Positions 34,108 to 46,975 of a stretch of DNA of 64,000 nt are shown here, piece by piece. This DNA is from Lineus longissimus (taxonomy: Eukaryota > Nemertea > Pilidiophora > Heteronemertea > Lineidae). Position numbers and translations under genes: made by a program. The notes under the pieces are model-generated. The model saw only the letters and a program-made list of their open reading frames with translations, was not told the DNA's origin and did not search any database. The DNA is taken from assembly GCF_910592395.1 (NCBI RefSeq), contig NC_088319.1, forward strand, positions 8,618,001 to 8,682,000, given 5' to 3'. The stretch's first letter is position 1. Each line of letters begins with the position of its first letter.

Positions 34108-35264
34108 TTATGATTTCTTTGCAAAAGAAATCATCAATTCCATCATTTGTTTGTCTTTCTCGACCCTTGCCTCCCTTTCCATGCGTTCGACATTGAACCG
34201 TTCTTTGTCCAATTCCAATTTTTCTTTAAGGTACTGCACATAATCTGCGGATGTATCAGCACACCGTTTTTTTGGTGGTGGTGGGGTAGCATGTTCATCT
34301 GAAAACAAAATTACCATAATTAAATTCTTGTGGGTTACTATATTGTTGTAGCATAGATGCGGGAACAAAAATTCCTGATCTATACCATTACTATTGTTCC
34401 TAGGACCTTCATTCCTATGACTACAATTTAAATCACACCTACTCCCATGCAGTCAAAGGTTTCCACATAAAACCAGTAACGTTTTGCAACCTGTGGAGTA
34501 AAATTTAGGCCTGAATCTGTGTCTAACTAACCTTGTTGTTCATCATTGTCGTTTTTCTTTCTTGTCTGAACAAGTGTTTCCATAGCAGCCTTGCGAATGT
34601 CTTTGCCCTGCTTGTCTTTCATATCAGTATCAGTCTTGTCTGCCGCCTTTTTGGACTTTTCTTCATCAACTAGCTCGGCCAGCTCGGTCAGAAGCTGGGT
34701 TCTCTCATTGAACTCCTCATCAGTTCCGGACCTGAAAGAAAAACGACTGTACAGAATGAAGTGCTTTACACAAGCAAAACTTCCCCATAAAAATTATTGT
34801 ATTTCCATATAAATTGTAAACAGAGTGTCCCAGAATTTGTTTATACCAGGAGCAAGGAAGAAACTTTCTGTGGCACCATAGAAATTTGTAAACAGACCCC
34901 AAGACTTTTCAAGATTTGTTTGGAGCAAAACTGAATGTTAAAATTATCTTTTACATTAAAAATCACTTTACAAACATGGCAATGATGCAAATTAGAAACA
35001 TACTTACGCCCTCAGGGAATTCATTTCGTCCTTTCTATATGCCTCTTGTAAGGTTCGAACCCTGTCTTTGCATGCTCGGAGGGTTACATAATGGTTAAGG
35101 TTTGTTTGCTGCAAGGCTGCGTTTACATTTTTATGTAGAGTATCCCAGCCAACCTTTGAAGATGGTTGCCTTGCAACCATCTCTCTTAACAGAAAAATAT
35201 CCAGGGCTGGATAAAAGCGAATCGGCTTGGCTTTTGCGGCCGATGTCCCTTCGCCAGCGTCCAT
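34108..35264 (-). CDS. Myb/SANT-like partner protein of PIF/Harbinger element 3, 215 aa, intact
   Basis: Three exons on the minus strand, 35264-35008, 34731-34532 and 34298-34108, with GTAAGT and GTTAGT donors, good acceptors and matching phases (2, 1). Residues 1-86 form a Myb/SANT-like DNA-binding region (FYPALDIFLLREMVARQPSS, VGWDTLHKNVNAALQQ, YVTLRACKDRVRTLQEAYRK). The centre is charged (LTELAELVDEEKSKKAADK), followed by a proline/lysine patch, PPPPKKRC, that could act in nuclear import. A C-terminal coiled coil reads LKEKLELDKERFNVERMERE. In this family such proteins bind element ends and escort the transposase. Convergent to the element 3 transposase. Confidence 0.85.
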
Positions 35265-36240
35265 TCTCCGAAATATAATCACAATTATTTTAGTACCCCA
35301 AAAATAATATTTTTCTTTCCAAACATTTATATGGAAATCCTAGTTACCATTTTCGTTGGCCCCGCCTTTATAGGGCGTCGCAGAAAGTGTGTCCCTCATT
35401 CCTTGACAAGAATGAGCGAAAACTTTCTGGGACACACTGTGTATAATGAATTTTCATAGAATCCTAGGCTTTTTATAGATCCTATGTGGAACCCTTTGCC
35501 TGTGTTCAACCATTCCTGGCCTACACATGGCTCCTCTGCTTGTCTCGGCATTTCAAAAGCGAAATACTAGTAGGTCTACAACATCCACATCATTCCCAGT
35601 GCATGAAATGTTAGGCCTACATGCCCAAATAAATAAATGTATGCAATAAATTTGATTTGGTAAATTTATTCAAGCAATTTGTACCATGTTTACTAACCGT
35701 TTCTATGTTGTGTGTATCCAGCTCTCTACTGGTCGTTTGCTATGGATCTTAACCCGTCAACTTATAGTACTGGGTGTAATACGTCACAGCACAGCATAAA
35801 CTGATTACCTAATAGTCATCGTTCACCAAACCGTGTGACTTCGAAACACCTTTTGCACCCGCCTTTCTTTGTAAAGAAACGAGGCATTTTGAACGGTTAC
35901 ATGCGTACATTCAAAAGCCAAATTTTACACCAAAGGACCAAATAATGCCGCACATGAAATGAACATGGAAATCAATAATTCATTTGAATTATAATCTATG
36001 TGACCGATTAATCATGGATCATCGCATTATTGATAGAATCACGCTGTTTTTCTACTCGTCTGACGTTCACCTTTATCTTTGTAGTTCCAGATAGGTCTTC
36101 TCGAAATAATCTGTGTATACGTCACTAGACCACAAAAACTGATGACCTAAACGTAGTCGGCCAGCTAAATGTGATGGCTCGAAACCTCTCTAATAACGTA
36201 TTTATTTGACTATACTCGGGTTTACAAACTGGCTCTTAGC
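35265..36240. other. Stretch without recognised genes; small inverted repeats
   Basis: An imperfect hairpin lies near 35380-35455 (AAAGTGTGTCCCTCATTC paired with GAATGAG ... GGGACACACT). About 36148-36195 repeats, inverted, the segment at 23045-23093. The right end of element 3 is probably in 35280-35450 but was not identified. Confidence 0.4.
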
Positions 36241-36479
36241 GCCATGCTCACTGACTCATTAGAAATTGTGCAGAACATTATCCGCGACTATCATGACGGT
36301 ATACTGGGTGTGTCATACAAATGCCACAAACACCATAACTGTGTCCCCAGTTCAGACTGTAAATCTTATTCTGGCCGAATTAGTGCCACTTTCTCTCATA
36401 AAACGTTATATTTTAAATATGAGGAAGGCTCAGGCCTTGACAGGGAGCTCTTCGTTAATAAGGCTGGTGAGCGAGAAGA

Positions 36480-36680
36480 CTCGGGTGGTGGTGGCGCTGG
36501 TGGTGGTGGTGGTGGTGGGGGGGGGGGGGGGGGTATATAGTTAGGATGCTGCCATCATGGCAGTTGACCGAAGAAGCAGTTGGTTAGCGCACAATGTCAA
36601 TGATGGAGAGTAGTTAGTGGTGGGGAGGGGGGGGGGTATAGTTAGGATGATGCCATCATGGCAGTTGACCCAACAGACGC
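36480..36680. repeat. GGT microsatellite, poly-G runs and a duplicated 35-bp segment
   Basis: A GGT-rich run leads into G17 at 36517-36533. GGATGCTGCCATCATGGCAG-type sequence, with the flanking TATAGTTA and TTGACC, occurs at about 36534-36568 and again at about 36637-36672. Each copy is preceded by a poly-G run, so the duplication unit is about 103 bp. Confidence 0.85.
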
Positions 36681-39142
36681 TGACGCAGTATAGAAAATAG
36701 GTGGGGAGAATGTCGGGAGGAAACTAAACACAACAGGAGAAGGATAGGTACTTGTGCCCGGAGATAAGCATAATGATCCCAAGACCCAAGTGTAGGATTT
36801 GTCTAATAAGCGTGAATAGTTTAAGGTCTCATTAGGGAGTTTTTTTTGTATTCATGCGCGGCCAAGCCCTAACCGCAGTTCCTAAAAAATCATTGATTTC
36901 TTGGTCCTCACAGTATGCCAGTATTGATTTAGCAGTTGTTTTGGCAAAGACATGTTTTTTGGAGTTTCTAAAAACCTAGAGCGCTACTCAACAGGCGGCT
37001 AACAAGAAACTACGCATTTGACTGCTGTTGTCGACGTATTTGTACAATGAACTTGGGATGTGCGTCGGCCCCGTATTGAAATGCCGTCCAGTGCCAGTTG
37101 GTGCGTTTTTCGCTAATTTGTGCAAAATTCAACATATCTCAAAAGTTCAATGGTTGACCCTCGATTTTTTAAAAATTTTTGTGAGGCGTAAGCAACTGTC
37201 TTTCATGGGAGAATGGTCACTGTAAGAATTATTCAGGAAGAAATGTATGATATTTGGGGTTTTCCGCGATTGTCCGACCCAATTGGCAATATTGCCATTC
37301 TTCGGATGGTGAACAGAGCTAGGAGCAAATGCGACGCTTATGATTTATTTAAAGAAATGAAATGCCCGATTTAACATCCTGCAGAATCAGGGGAATCGAA
37401 TTGAAATGGCTTGTGTTATGGACGAGTGGTTTCAGGTTTCACGGTAGGATTTTGTCATGGAAACGGGGAAATAAACATTGAGACCAATGTACTTTCAAGA
37501 TTATTGCATTATAAATGGGACCAGACCGTCGACATCCTCCCACACGCCATGACATTGACGAAATCGTTGTAAATAACGAAATCAACGCCTCCAATGTCAA
37601 GATTGGTGTTTCCTCTTATACCCGCTTGTCAATTCATAAGCCCCCCTTTAGGAGGTGTGTGTGGGAGTATATACTGATTTGATGAGAAATAAAGAGAGTA
37701 AATATTGTATATCCTACAAACAATTTTTTTTGGTATTTTTCTGAATTAACTCCGTTGAGTTTACCGATTTCTCCGCGATCTTCCGGTGGTGGTTGCTATC
37801 CCATTGGTTGAAATTAAGTTAAATTAAATTTAAATCTTCATGGGAATTCGCTACATCATATGCCTAAGAAATTGGCCAATTATATTAATATTTTTATTAG
37901 AGAAATATCCGTCCTGAATAATGACAGAAAAGGGTGGTTTATTTCAATTTTGTGTCGACATGGTCGAGGTCACGTGACATAAAAACAAAACAATCGCACA
38001 CACCCGTCCAAAAAAGGCACTTTAAGAAAAACAAATACGTTTTTCCTGCTTAAAACCACACTGACGACTAAGTTATTTTAGTCTACTACCCAAATCTGAA
38101 GTATCAAAATGAATTACAAACTAGAACTAGCTCTATTTAGCAAAAGTTGCGTGAAAAATTCGGGTGAGCGACATTCTGAACCCTAGCGGCCAATAATTAA
38201 ACTACTTTCAGCCGTCTGCTCCGGTCTCGTTAGGGAGTTTTTCCCAAATGTACGCGATGATGACGTGCCCCATTAACAGGACGTGACATCTATTTTAAAA
38301 TGCGTTTCCAAAGTGAATGCATGAGGACAATCCATTTAAGTGTCGTATATCACTGGAAACGCCCGATTCCCGTGAATAAGGACAATCACAATGTATTACA
38401 TTACCAAAACAAAAATGTGTCGGAAGGAACTATATGGTCCCATCGCACCCCCCCCTCCAGCAGTATGACACAGAAGGGCTAGTTGACTGTCCACGGGGGG
38501 GGGGGGGTTTGGGGGGAGCTTCCCCCCAACGCACTGGTAAAAACCTATGTCGACGGAGGGGGGTTTTGGGGTGTCCCCCCATTGTAACAGCTGTAGTTGT
38601 TAGAGCTTGCACTTAACATATGCTCGTAGGGGGGTTCGGGGGAGCTCCCCCGACCTAAAGGGGGCTCACTAAGTCCTTGACTTTACATATTAAGCACATT
38701 AAATCCGCCCTATACGGATAAAACGTAGCATCGAAATTTGAGGACCTCTTCCTCCGGTAGCAGACGATGGCTTGCGCGTCTGACGTTGTGGTCGTCGTTG
38801 TCACATTCTGTCTTCGCCGGACGTTTCGGCTTAAAATTGTCTTTGGACACGGCACATACAGTACTACAACGACTGTTGGATGACTGACGGCTGGTAGGAC
38901 CAGCTAGGATGAACCACAGATTAGGCCTCAACTGGGCTTAAGTATGGTTTAAAAAATAATTCGTAGGCACCAACAAAGGTTAACTGTTATCCGGGGTTTA
39001 AGCCAAAGATTATTTTAAACCTACCGAGGGGTAGTTAGATTAGGTCATTTTTGAAGAAGTGACTGAACTGAAAAGATGGACTGGATTGACGCTCTTGAAC
39101 AAGTCGACCATTTTGAATTGCCTTAACGGTTGATTCGAGGTA
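36681..39142. other. Stretch without recognised genes
   Basis: No domain recognised. A G13 run lies at 38495-38507, and the G/C-rich block 38500-38660 resembles the block at 29495-29620. A reading frame at 38434-38616 runs over these G/C-rich words and is not credible. Confidence 0.4.
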
Positions 39143-39330
39143 GTGTGGAAAAAATATTTCCCCTCGCTGAAAGCTGGGCTTAGAATCAAGTTACCGAGAG
39201 TACTTACTGCCATCATAGGTACAGCGGTCCTTCATAATGCAGCCATCAAATTAAGTGATCCAATGCCAGATGACGAAGACCTCCTCCTGCCAGAACATCT
39301 ACAACACCTACCTAGAACATCAGGTAGGTG
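39143..39330 (+). pseudogene. C-terminal fragment of a HARBI1-like transposase
   Basis: The frame reads VWKKYFPSLKAGLRIKLPRV then LTAIIGTAVLHNAAIKLSDP and DDEDLL, which is the C-terminal helix region after the catalytic Glu of PIF/Harbinger transposases. Nothing of the nuclease core is visible upstream. It is a relic of a fourth Harbinger copy. Confidence 0.7.
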
Positions 39331-41222
39331 CCCTGTTCTATTTATTCAGGATCATGGTTTGCACTTTTTCTATTACAATGACAGAAAGCCCTATTTTGAA
39401 TGCTACCATGTACCTGCACTTATATACTAACGAAAAGAAAACGGAATTTAAGACCATCTTGGCCGTTTGCAATAGACCTCAGTTGCAGGTATACCTATTT
39501 TCTTCAATCGGTAACTTGCATAAAAATTACATTCAAAACCATCATCATGGTACAGAATATATGCTACAACACACTAAACAAATAAAACAGAGCTTGAATT
39601 ATTGTCCCTATTTCAAGTGTCTGTTCGAGTGCCATCCAATAGCGTCTTTATATTTTAAGGGCTAGAATATAATTTGCTAACGCTTAGATCAATCAGGTTT
39701 GGTTCAGGGATGCTATTGGCACTGGAGGGACGTGTACCTGAATTAAGTAAAGCAAGCTGCTGATGCAAAACCTGCAACTTCAGCTGGGGTTCTTTCTTGG
39801 AGTGCTTTATTTATTTATCTTCAGGTCATGTTCGTTCTGGGACATGGTAAGGATCTCACCACGAGCCTCTCCTACGGGAACATGTTTTCCTGAACTCTGC
39901 TATTCATTCTTTTGACGAGGTGCCTTTCCTTTCGCAGATGCTGATGACTTTGATGCCAAGGTTGCCCTTGGGAAGAAGAGTGGCTGTTGTCTTTTGTCAT
40001 TTGCCCTGCTTGCCGAACAGCTGGGTTTCTTCAAGTGGCCATCGTCGTTTGATCATCCTGTCGGATATCGAGATTTCTTTGAGTGACCTTCGTCGCTTGA
40101 TCTGCCATGTTTACCTTTTAAAAGTATAAACTGTTGTAGCTACACGCGTGTTGTTTCAGGGGCGTGTCCAGGGGGTCCGGAGTATATTTAAAACCACTGA
40201 TTACGTCAGGATGAGTTCTGAACTGTTGAACAAACACTGACGAAAACCTAAACTACTGAACACGAAACATTATGAAAGTCTTTAACTAGAACTTTAACTC
40301 AAAAATCACCATACTCCTGAGAATAAAAGCACATGAATATTAACTCTCCCACTGCCCCCCCCCCGAAAGCACAAGCTACTGCCCTTAATACTTTCACTGA
40401 GTCAGTCCCTGCCCTGGCCCCAGCATAACAATGCAGTGCAATGAATTAGATGCTGCTACCTGCATTATTGTGCTGGACTGACTGGCAATGAGTCCAAATA
40501 TTTCTTTGGAATTCCATTAGAAATCAAATGAAGACATGACAGAAAGTATTTTTCATGAAGTTTTAGGTTCATTGGGTTTTTTTAATTAGCCTTTATACAC
40601 ATAATGAATTCCTGAATTTTTCATGCAGGTAAATAAGGGTCGAATTCTGACCAAGTAGCCCTTGCAGCAGAAGTGAATTTTTGTCGAATTACTTGAAATC
40701 TTCGAGTGAAAAAATGTCGAATCCTGACCCTCCCAAATCTCTCTGAGCGTCGAATTGGTGTCGAATGCCTGACCAGGGGGGCACAGGGTTCTGAATGACT
40801 GCTGCATTACCATCGAATGTCCATTTCAGCTGATTCATAATACTACAAGAAATTATAGATAATGTCTTTAAACCAAATACGGTCTATATAGAGTCCCGAT
40901 AGTGCTTCATACACCAGCATTAATAAAACACAACATGGGCTAGACACACAAGTTCAATGTCACTGTCTCTAAAACAATGAATTTTAGGAATCAATACAGT
41001 CTTATGAAAACACATTACCAGTCCAGTTTACTAGGCGGTTTCACTTCTCTACATGAGCGCGTAATGTAAGGCTTAAGAGTGTACTGCGGCCTGAACAACC
41101 GTCTCCCCGGATGTAAACATGGTTACCTGGAGACAGTTAACTCCGCTCAACAACACAATGTCTATCATCGAAGTTCTGCTGATGTTTGATGCAAGTGTCA
41201 CTGATAGTTTTTCACAAGATCG
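39331..41222. other. Stretch without recognised genes
   Basis: Several short frames occur, none with a recognisable domain. Composition is AT-rich with no inverted-end element seen. Confidence 0.4.
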
Positions 41223-43685
41223 TTAATTTCCGTACTTGATCCTGGCCACCAGATAGAGGTTTTTGCGCGTGCTGGACATTTGGATATGCCCTAGGTGGCC
41301 CTCATGGATCCTCTGTAACATTTCGCCCTGCGTTTCTCGAGGAATAACCAGCCTGCTCCCTTTCAACCATAGCCCATCAACAATGTTCAGTTCTCCTCTT
41401 ACACACCAGTACGGTTTTGTGATGGCAGCAAGTTTTGTGCGCTCTGGCCACCCATTTTTGCTGTATTGTCTAATAACCTGGCACACTGGGTCATTTTATT
41501 GACACCTTTGAATTTGTTGGAGTCGCGATGGGGAAGCTGGTATGCCCTGGTACACTGCATTTACGTATGCCGCAGTTTCCTCCAGCAGTACTCGTTCACC
41601 AGCCTGTGGTGCCGATTTCACAGGTGTACACGAGAGAGTGTCTGCAGCTTCTAAGTTTTTCCCTGGAACATGAGAAATGCTGTATGAATACCTCATGACT
41701 CGCAGTCGGAAACGCTGAACTCTGGGGGGTAAATCCCCCAAGTTCTTGGTCCCAAGCAATGGTACTAAAGGTTTGTGATCAGTCTCAATATGGAACTGAA
41801 GTTCAAAAATGTAATAATTCGCTCACATGCCCACGTGATGGCTAGCGCTTCTTTTTCGATTTGTGCGTATCTCTGTTCTGTGTCTGACATAGCACGCGGT
41901 GCATAAAGCAACGGGTCTCAGGTTGCTTTTGAGCGAGGATTGTGCCTAAGCCATATGATGATGCGTCTGCTGATAGTACAGTTTCTGCACACGGACTGTA
42001 CATAGCCAGCACAGGAGTAGAACTAAGAAGCGATTTCACTTTTGAAAATGCACGTTCTTGCGCATCCGACCAATACCACACAATTTTCTTTGCAAGAAGG
42101 TTTCTGAGCGGCTCAGTAGTCTTTGCTAAGTCTATAGGGTGAATTTACTCCGTTGATTTACCATGCCAAGGAATCTACGCAGTTCTGTTACGTTAGTTGG
42201 TTTGTCCATTTCAACAATCGCTTTCACTTTGAGTGGATTAGCGCTGATTCCATTTTCACCGACAATACGGCCAACAAATTTTACAGAATGGACTGAGAAC
42301 ACACACTTCTCTGTGTTGAGGGTTACACCTGCTTTATCTAACCTGCGTAAAACGTCCATCAACCGTTTATCATGCTGCTTTTGATCCTCTCCAAAAACTA
42401 GAATTTCATCCATTTCACAGACAATCCCGTTTATTCCTTCGAGTATTCTTTGCATGCGTTTCTGGAAATGTTCAGGTCCTGACGAAATTCCAAATGGTAG
42501 CCGACGAAAGCAGAATCGACCAAATGGAGACATAAAAGTCGTGAGAAGTTGTGATTCTTCGTCAAGTTCGATCTGCCAGAATCATGAATTACCGTCGAGT
42601 TTGGAAAAAACTTTCGCTCCGCGCATTTTTGCCAACGTTTGATCCACAGATGGTAGAGGGTGCTGCTCACGACGCACTGCCTCATTCAATCTTTGCATAT
42701 CAACACATATGCGCACGTGTTCTGAGTTAGCTTTGGGTACAACTCCCATACCTGCGTACCAATCAGTAGGTTGATAAACTGGTCTAGTGTAGTTACACCG
42801 AGTTTTTTCATACGCATTATCTCATCCTTGACCTTTGCCATTTGTGATAACTGATCGTTTCTAGGAGTCCTAATTGCAAGAGGCTCCACACCTTCTTTCA
42901 TATAGATTTTGTAAGCTTCCTCAAGCAAATCCAATTATGGAAAGAGCTTTGGGGGACAGCTTTTTGTATCTCTCAAGTTCACTTGGTTGCTCGGACACGC
43001 TACTAAGATTCGCTTAAGACAGAATATGCAACGCTTCGATAGCAGGCCTACCCAATGTAATGCTTGACTGAGATGTTTAACAATATAAATATTCTGATGC
43101 GACTGACCAGTATGCACACGCCCATAATATCCTATTAGAATCTAGGTGTAAAACTCCATGAATTTTTCCAATTGTTTCCAGTTTCTTCTGCCCCGGACCA
43201 TGAAGTGTCCTATCTGTTGGCAGGAGTTGAGACGGTTTGAAGATTTCGCGATACGTTTCTCGGAGATGGCTGTTACGTCAGCCCCGGTAACCACTTTGAA
43301 GCATATGGAAGATCTGTTCAAAGTAAGTTCCACCATCCATGGCCGACTGTGCTTTGTTTCAATTTCTCTCAAAATTCCAGTTCGGCTCCTTCAACACCGG
43401 CTTCCTCTAAAACAAGGACATGTTGGCCCCGAGTATGGCCATTCTTTTTCCGACAAACCCTTTCAAAGTGCCCAAGAATACCGCACGAATTACATGTGGC
43501 GTCCTTTGCAGGACAGTTGACCCTGTCATGGTTGGGCGTTTTCCCACACCATGTACACTTGGAATTTTTAGAGCGCTTAGGGAGCAGCCAGGGCAATCAT
43601 GGGAGCAACCTAAAATGTGGAAGCGGGAATGATTGCCAACTGGTAAAGCAACGCTGTGATGACTGGTGACTGGCGGAATATCCAC
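41223..43685 (-). mobile_element. Decayed Ty3/Gypsy element, classical RT-RNaseH-integrase order
   Basis: On the minus strand, in order: two CCHC-type zinc knuckles (CTWCGKTPNHDRVNC and CNSCGILGHFERVC, about 43555-43440); a protease region (about 43370-43145); RT (KKLGV, SPFGRFCFRRLPFGISSGPE, then CEMDEILVFGEDQ in place of the usual YxDD box); RNase H (VLSADASSYGLGTILAQK); the HVPGKNLEAADTLS hinge; and the integrase zinc-binding start (HEGHLGHIQMS). It is cut off at 41223 before the integrase catalytic core. Frames change several times, and the catalytic DD pair reads DE. LTRs were not found. It is a different lineage from the Gypsy element at 50-54 kb. Confidence 0.85.
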
Positions 43686-43953
43686 ACCCCCGTCAAGTGC
43701 GATGTGGTCTCTGTATGAGTGAATGGAGGAGACTGGTAAGAGTCAAACTATAAGCGCCCGCTTAGGTTAACCAAGCACCCTTTTGATATGATTACTCTTG
43801 AAGCTTTTTAACAAATTCAGATCATGATTATTCACGGTAACACTAGAACACCCAGAGGCAGCAATTGGTAGAATGGCAGTTTTCCACAGGTAAGCTTAGG
43901 CCTCTGAGCAGAGCCCAGGATAGCTGAACCCTGCACTGAACAAACTGTAGGCT

Positions 43954-46790
43954 CTACGTTGAGCAGCAGAGACCCTCTGCTCTGCTCAACATGATGAGAT
44001 TATGACAAATTATTACAAAAATTACAAACTCCCAGGATGTCGACTTATCGACATTGGTAATTACATTATTGTCAAGATGCCAGACAAGTTTTTTAAGTAG
44101 ATCATCAGTGAACATAATAAAAAGAAGAGGGGACAGAATACTCCCCTGACGGATCCCCCTGGTTACTCTGAACTCTTCACTGTAATGTCCATTCCACACA
44201 ACCAATGCTCTAAGGCGGGTACACCATTCATACAAAATGAGCCAATGGTTCAGAGGGATACGAGGTAGTAGCATATACAAGAGGCCATCATGCCAAATAC
44301 GGTCAAAGCATTTCTCCGCATCCAGACCAGATATATCTACAGGACTGGAGTTAGAGTTGAAGTATGTGACAGTGTCGTGTAGATAAGCACATGCCTGATC
44401 AGTACCAAGGCCTGGCCTGAACCCAAATTGAGTGTCACAGCAATTTTGACAGTTCGGTTTAATGAGGCATTCTGGAATTTTTGAATAACAGGTGCTGACG
44501 ACAGTTATGGGTCGATAATTACCCGGTACATTAGGATCCAGAGTTGGCTTTTTTAACACTGGGACAATAGAGCCAATAAGCATGTCAACACCTACGACAT
44601 GTCCACTAAGCATCACAGAAATAATCTGACTCAGAAGGCTACATAACACTAGGGACATCACATGTAGTAAGTGTTCCTCAGTGATCAGTTAAACACCAGC
44701 CGCTTTACCTTTTTTCATGGACAAAATAGCTGATTTGATTTGATCTGTAGAAATTTCACATTCAAAAGAGATATCTCTGTGTGAGCGGAATTCCTTTTTG
44801 ACTAGGCTACTGATTTCTATTTGTTCATCGTCCAGATCTAAACATTCAGTCATGATATCACAGAAGTGAGCACTGCCTTACAATGCCTTACAGTCTTTAG
44901 AGGTAAGGGTGGATTGGCAGTTTTTAGCTTTCAATCGCTTAAGAGTATTCCAGAACCTTCCATTGTCTCCGGAGCGGAAAAGCCAATTCAATGACGGAAT
45001 AATCCTGTTACACACATGACGAATAGCTGACCGGGACGTTTTGCGGAATCTTTTCTTAGCAAATTTCCAGCAGTCGAAGACGGCACCATACCTGGGTCTT
45101 TCCTTCATAACCCAAAGCCTCCACCAAAATGACTTGATACTATCACGAAGTTAGCTGAAGTCAGTTGACCAATAAGCCTGAAAGAGCTGGCGCACAGCAT
45201 TTCATTCACTCGCGAGCCGCGGTACGGATGTTATCATTGAGAACAGTAAACATGCTATCAACATACTCCTGCGCCGTATTCTATGGCATGATATATGTTG
45301 CAATATTCAATAAAAATATTTTTCATGCAATATTGATTTTTGTTCATTCATCGTTTCATTTTTGATGCAATGTTACACTTTTTTATGCAATGTTAAAATT
45401 TCCATTCAATGTGTGTTCATATTTGATGCAATGTTACATTTCTTTATGCAATGTTTACTCGATAATTGTTCATTCGATATTTCACATTTGATGCAATAAT
45501 TCACGTTTTTCATGCAATAATGCTCAAATTTTCATTCGATAGTTGCCCTGATAATTGATCATTCAATGTTTCGTATTCGATTCAATGTTTCACTTTTTTA
45601 TGCAATAACGATTTCTAAATTTCATAAAATGATCATGTAATATTGGCAATTTTTCATTCAATGTTGGCGGAAACTTTTTCATTCAATATTTTGCGAAAAT
45701 ATGTATGCGAAAACTGCATTGTGGGTAATATTAGAAACGCGGACGCTGATTGGCTAATCTCGTGACGGGGAATAAGACAGACGTACCAAAAGCTCAATTG
45801 TTGTGTACATGCTGTCAATGGCTGTATATGAATGAGACCAAACCATACAACTGTGATTGTCGTGAGAGCCTCCCTCCAAGCTCGTATCAAACGACTTTGG
45901 AAAAAGTTGTGTACAATGTGCTAGTGGTATTGTAATCCTTATGAAAATAACTGAAAGAACACAGCACTTAGATAAAAACACAACTTGTTCTCTTCACACC
46001 TGGACTCTGAATCCTTGAAAAGACGCAAGTCACAAATCACAACAAACCCACATGTTTGATTGTTGACAAATACCATATTTGGGTAATGACATCACCAATC
46101 TAATTATAATATTGTAAACTGGCTTCTGATTGGTTGCTAAGGTCGTTTCTAAGATTACCCACAATGCAGTTTTTGCATAAATATTTTCACAGAGTATTGA
46201 AAGAAAAAGGTTGCGCCAACATTGAATGAATAATATTGCATGAAAATTTAATCGTAATTGCATGAAGAAAATTGAAAACATTCCATCAAATATGAAACTT
46301 TGAATGCATATTATCGAATGAAAATTTGAACATTGCATGAAAAAAAAGTGTAACATTGCATCAAAAATAAAACGATGAATGAACAATTATCAGGGCAATC
46401 ATCAAATGAAAATTTGAATATTGAATGAAAAAGTGAAACATAGCATCAAATATGAAACATTGAATGAACAATTATGGAGTAAACATTGCATAAAGAAATG
46501 TAACATTGCATCAAATATGAACACACATTGAATGGAAATTTTAACATTGCATAAAAAAGTGTAACATTGCATCAAAAATGAAACGATGAATGAACAAAAA
46601 TCAATATTGCATGAAAAATATTTTTATTGAATATTGCAACATATATCATGCCATAGTATTCCTATCAGAAATAGTACTGGGAGCATCAGCATTAACACGT
46701 TTTAGCTTATCCTCTAGAATCAAACGATATTACCTGGATAAATTATTACCTCGAATAGATTATCACGGTGTTTGGAGGCAAAGTCAATAA
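43954..46790 (-). mobile_element. CR1-like LINE, decayed, split by a foldback element
   Basis: Minus strand. The RT portion at 44661-43954 has GSIVPVLKKPTLDPNVPGNY, CDTQFGFRPGLGTDQ, LDAEKCFDRIWHDGLLY and GIRQGSILSPLLFIMFTDDL. The upstream linker (45108-44878) reads YGAVFDCWKFAKKRF. The catalytic YADD region is lost. Upstream coding resumes beyond the foldback element at 46790-46660 with DFASKHRDNLFE. The RT and linker resemble the LINE at 57.5-63.8 kb, so both are the same family. Stops and frame changes are numerous. Confidence 0.8.
45281..46656. mobile_element. 1.38-kb foldback element with about 0.5-kb inverted arms
   Basis: The ends CTATGGCATGATATATGTTG (45281) and its complement (ending 46656) are flanked by TATT on both sides (45277-45280 and 46657-46660). 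The arms extend to roughly 45765 and 46125. They are built of iterated short words such as TTGATGCAATGTTACA, TTTTTCATGCAATATT and CATTCAATGTT, spaced every 20-30 bp. The LINE reading on both flanks places it in an older LINE. There is no coding capacity. Superfamily not assigned. Confidence 0.9.
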
Positions 46791-46918
46791 GGTGGGCCGA
46801 CTGACAATGCGTGGAAATTGCAGTAACCAGTCACCAGTCATGACTTCATATCTTCCCTATTTTATTTCATTTACTGATTTTCAACTCACGTCGTCGCTAG
46901 AGTGCATAAGCGGCACTT

Positions 46919-46975
46919 CGTTGAACCGTACATTTGGTCGCCAACCCGTTACGGTTATCCACCGAGCCGGAAGTT
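46919..46975. repeat. Direct repeat, copy 1 (second copy 49402-49458)
   Basis: Both copies share TTCGYTGAACCGTACAT, GGTCGC, and CTACGG/TTACGG followed by TATCCACCG. Related words in inverted orientation occur near 48325-48375 (AGTACGGTTCAGCGAC). The unit is unknown; it may mark a dispersed element about 2.5 kb long. Confidence 0.6.

Noticed and set aside
36244-36544. Reading frames ending in long glycine or valine runs
   Set aside because: They are made by the GGT microsatellite and the poly-G run; no domain precedes them.
43142-43372. Separate small gene with a VVTGADVTAIS motif
   Set aside because: It is the protease region of the minus-strand Gypsy element, in frame order between its zinc knuckles and RT.
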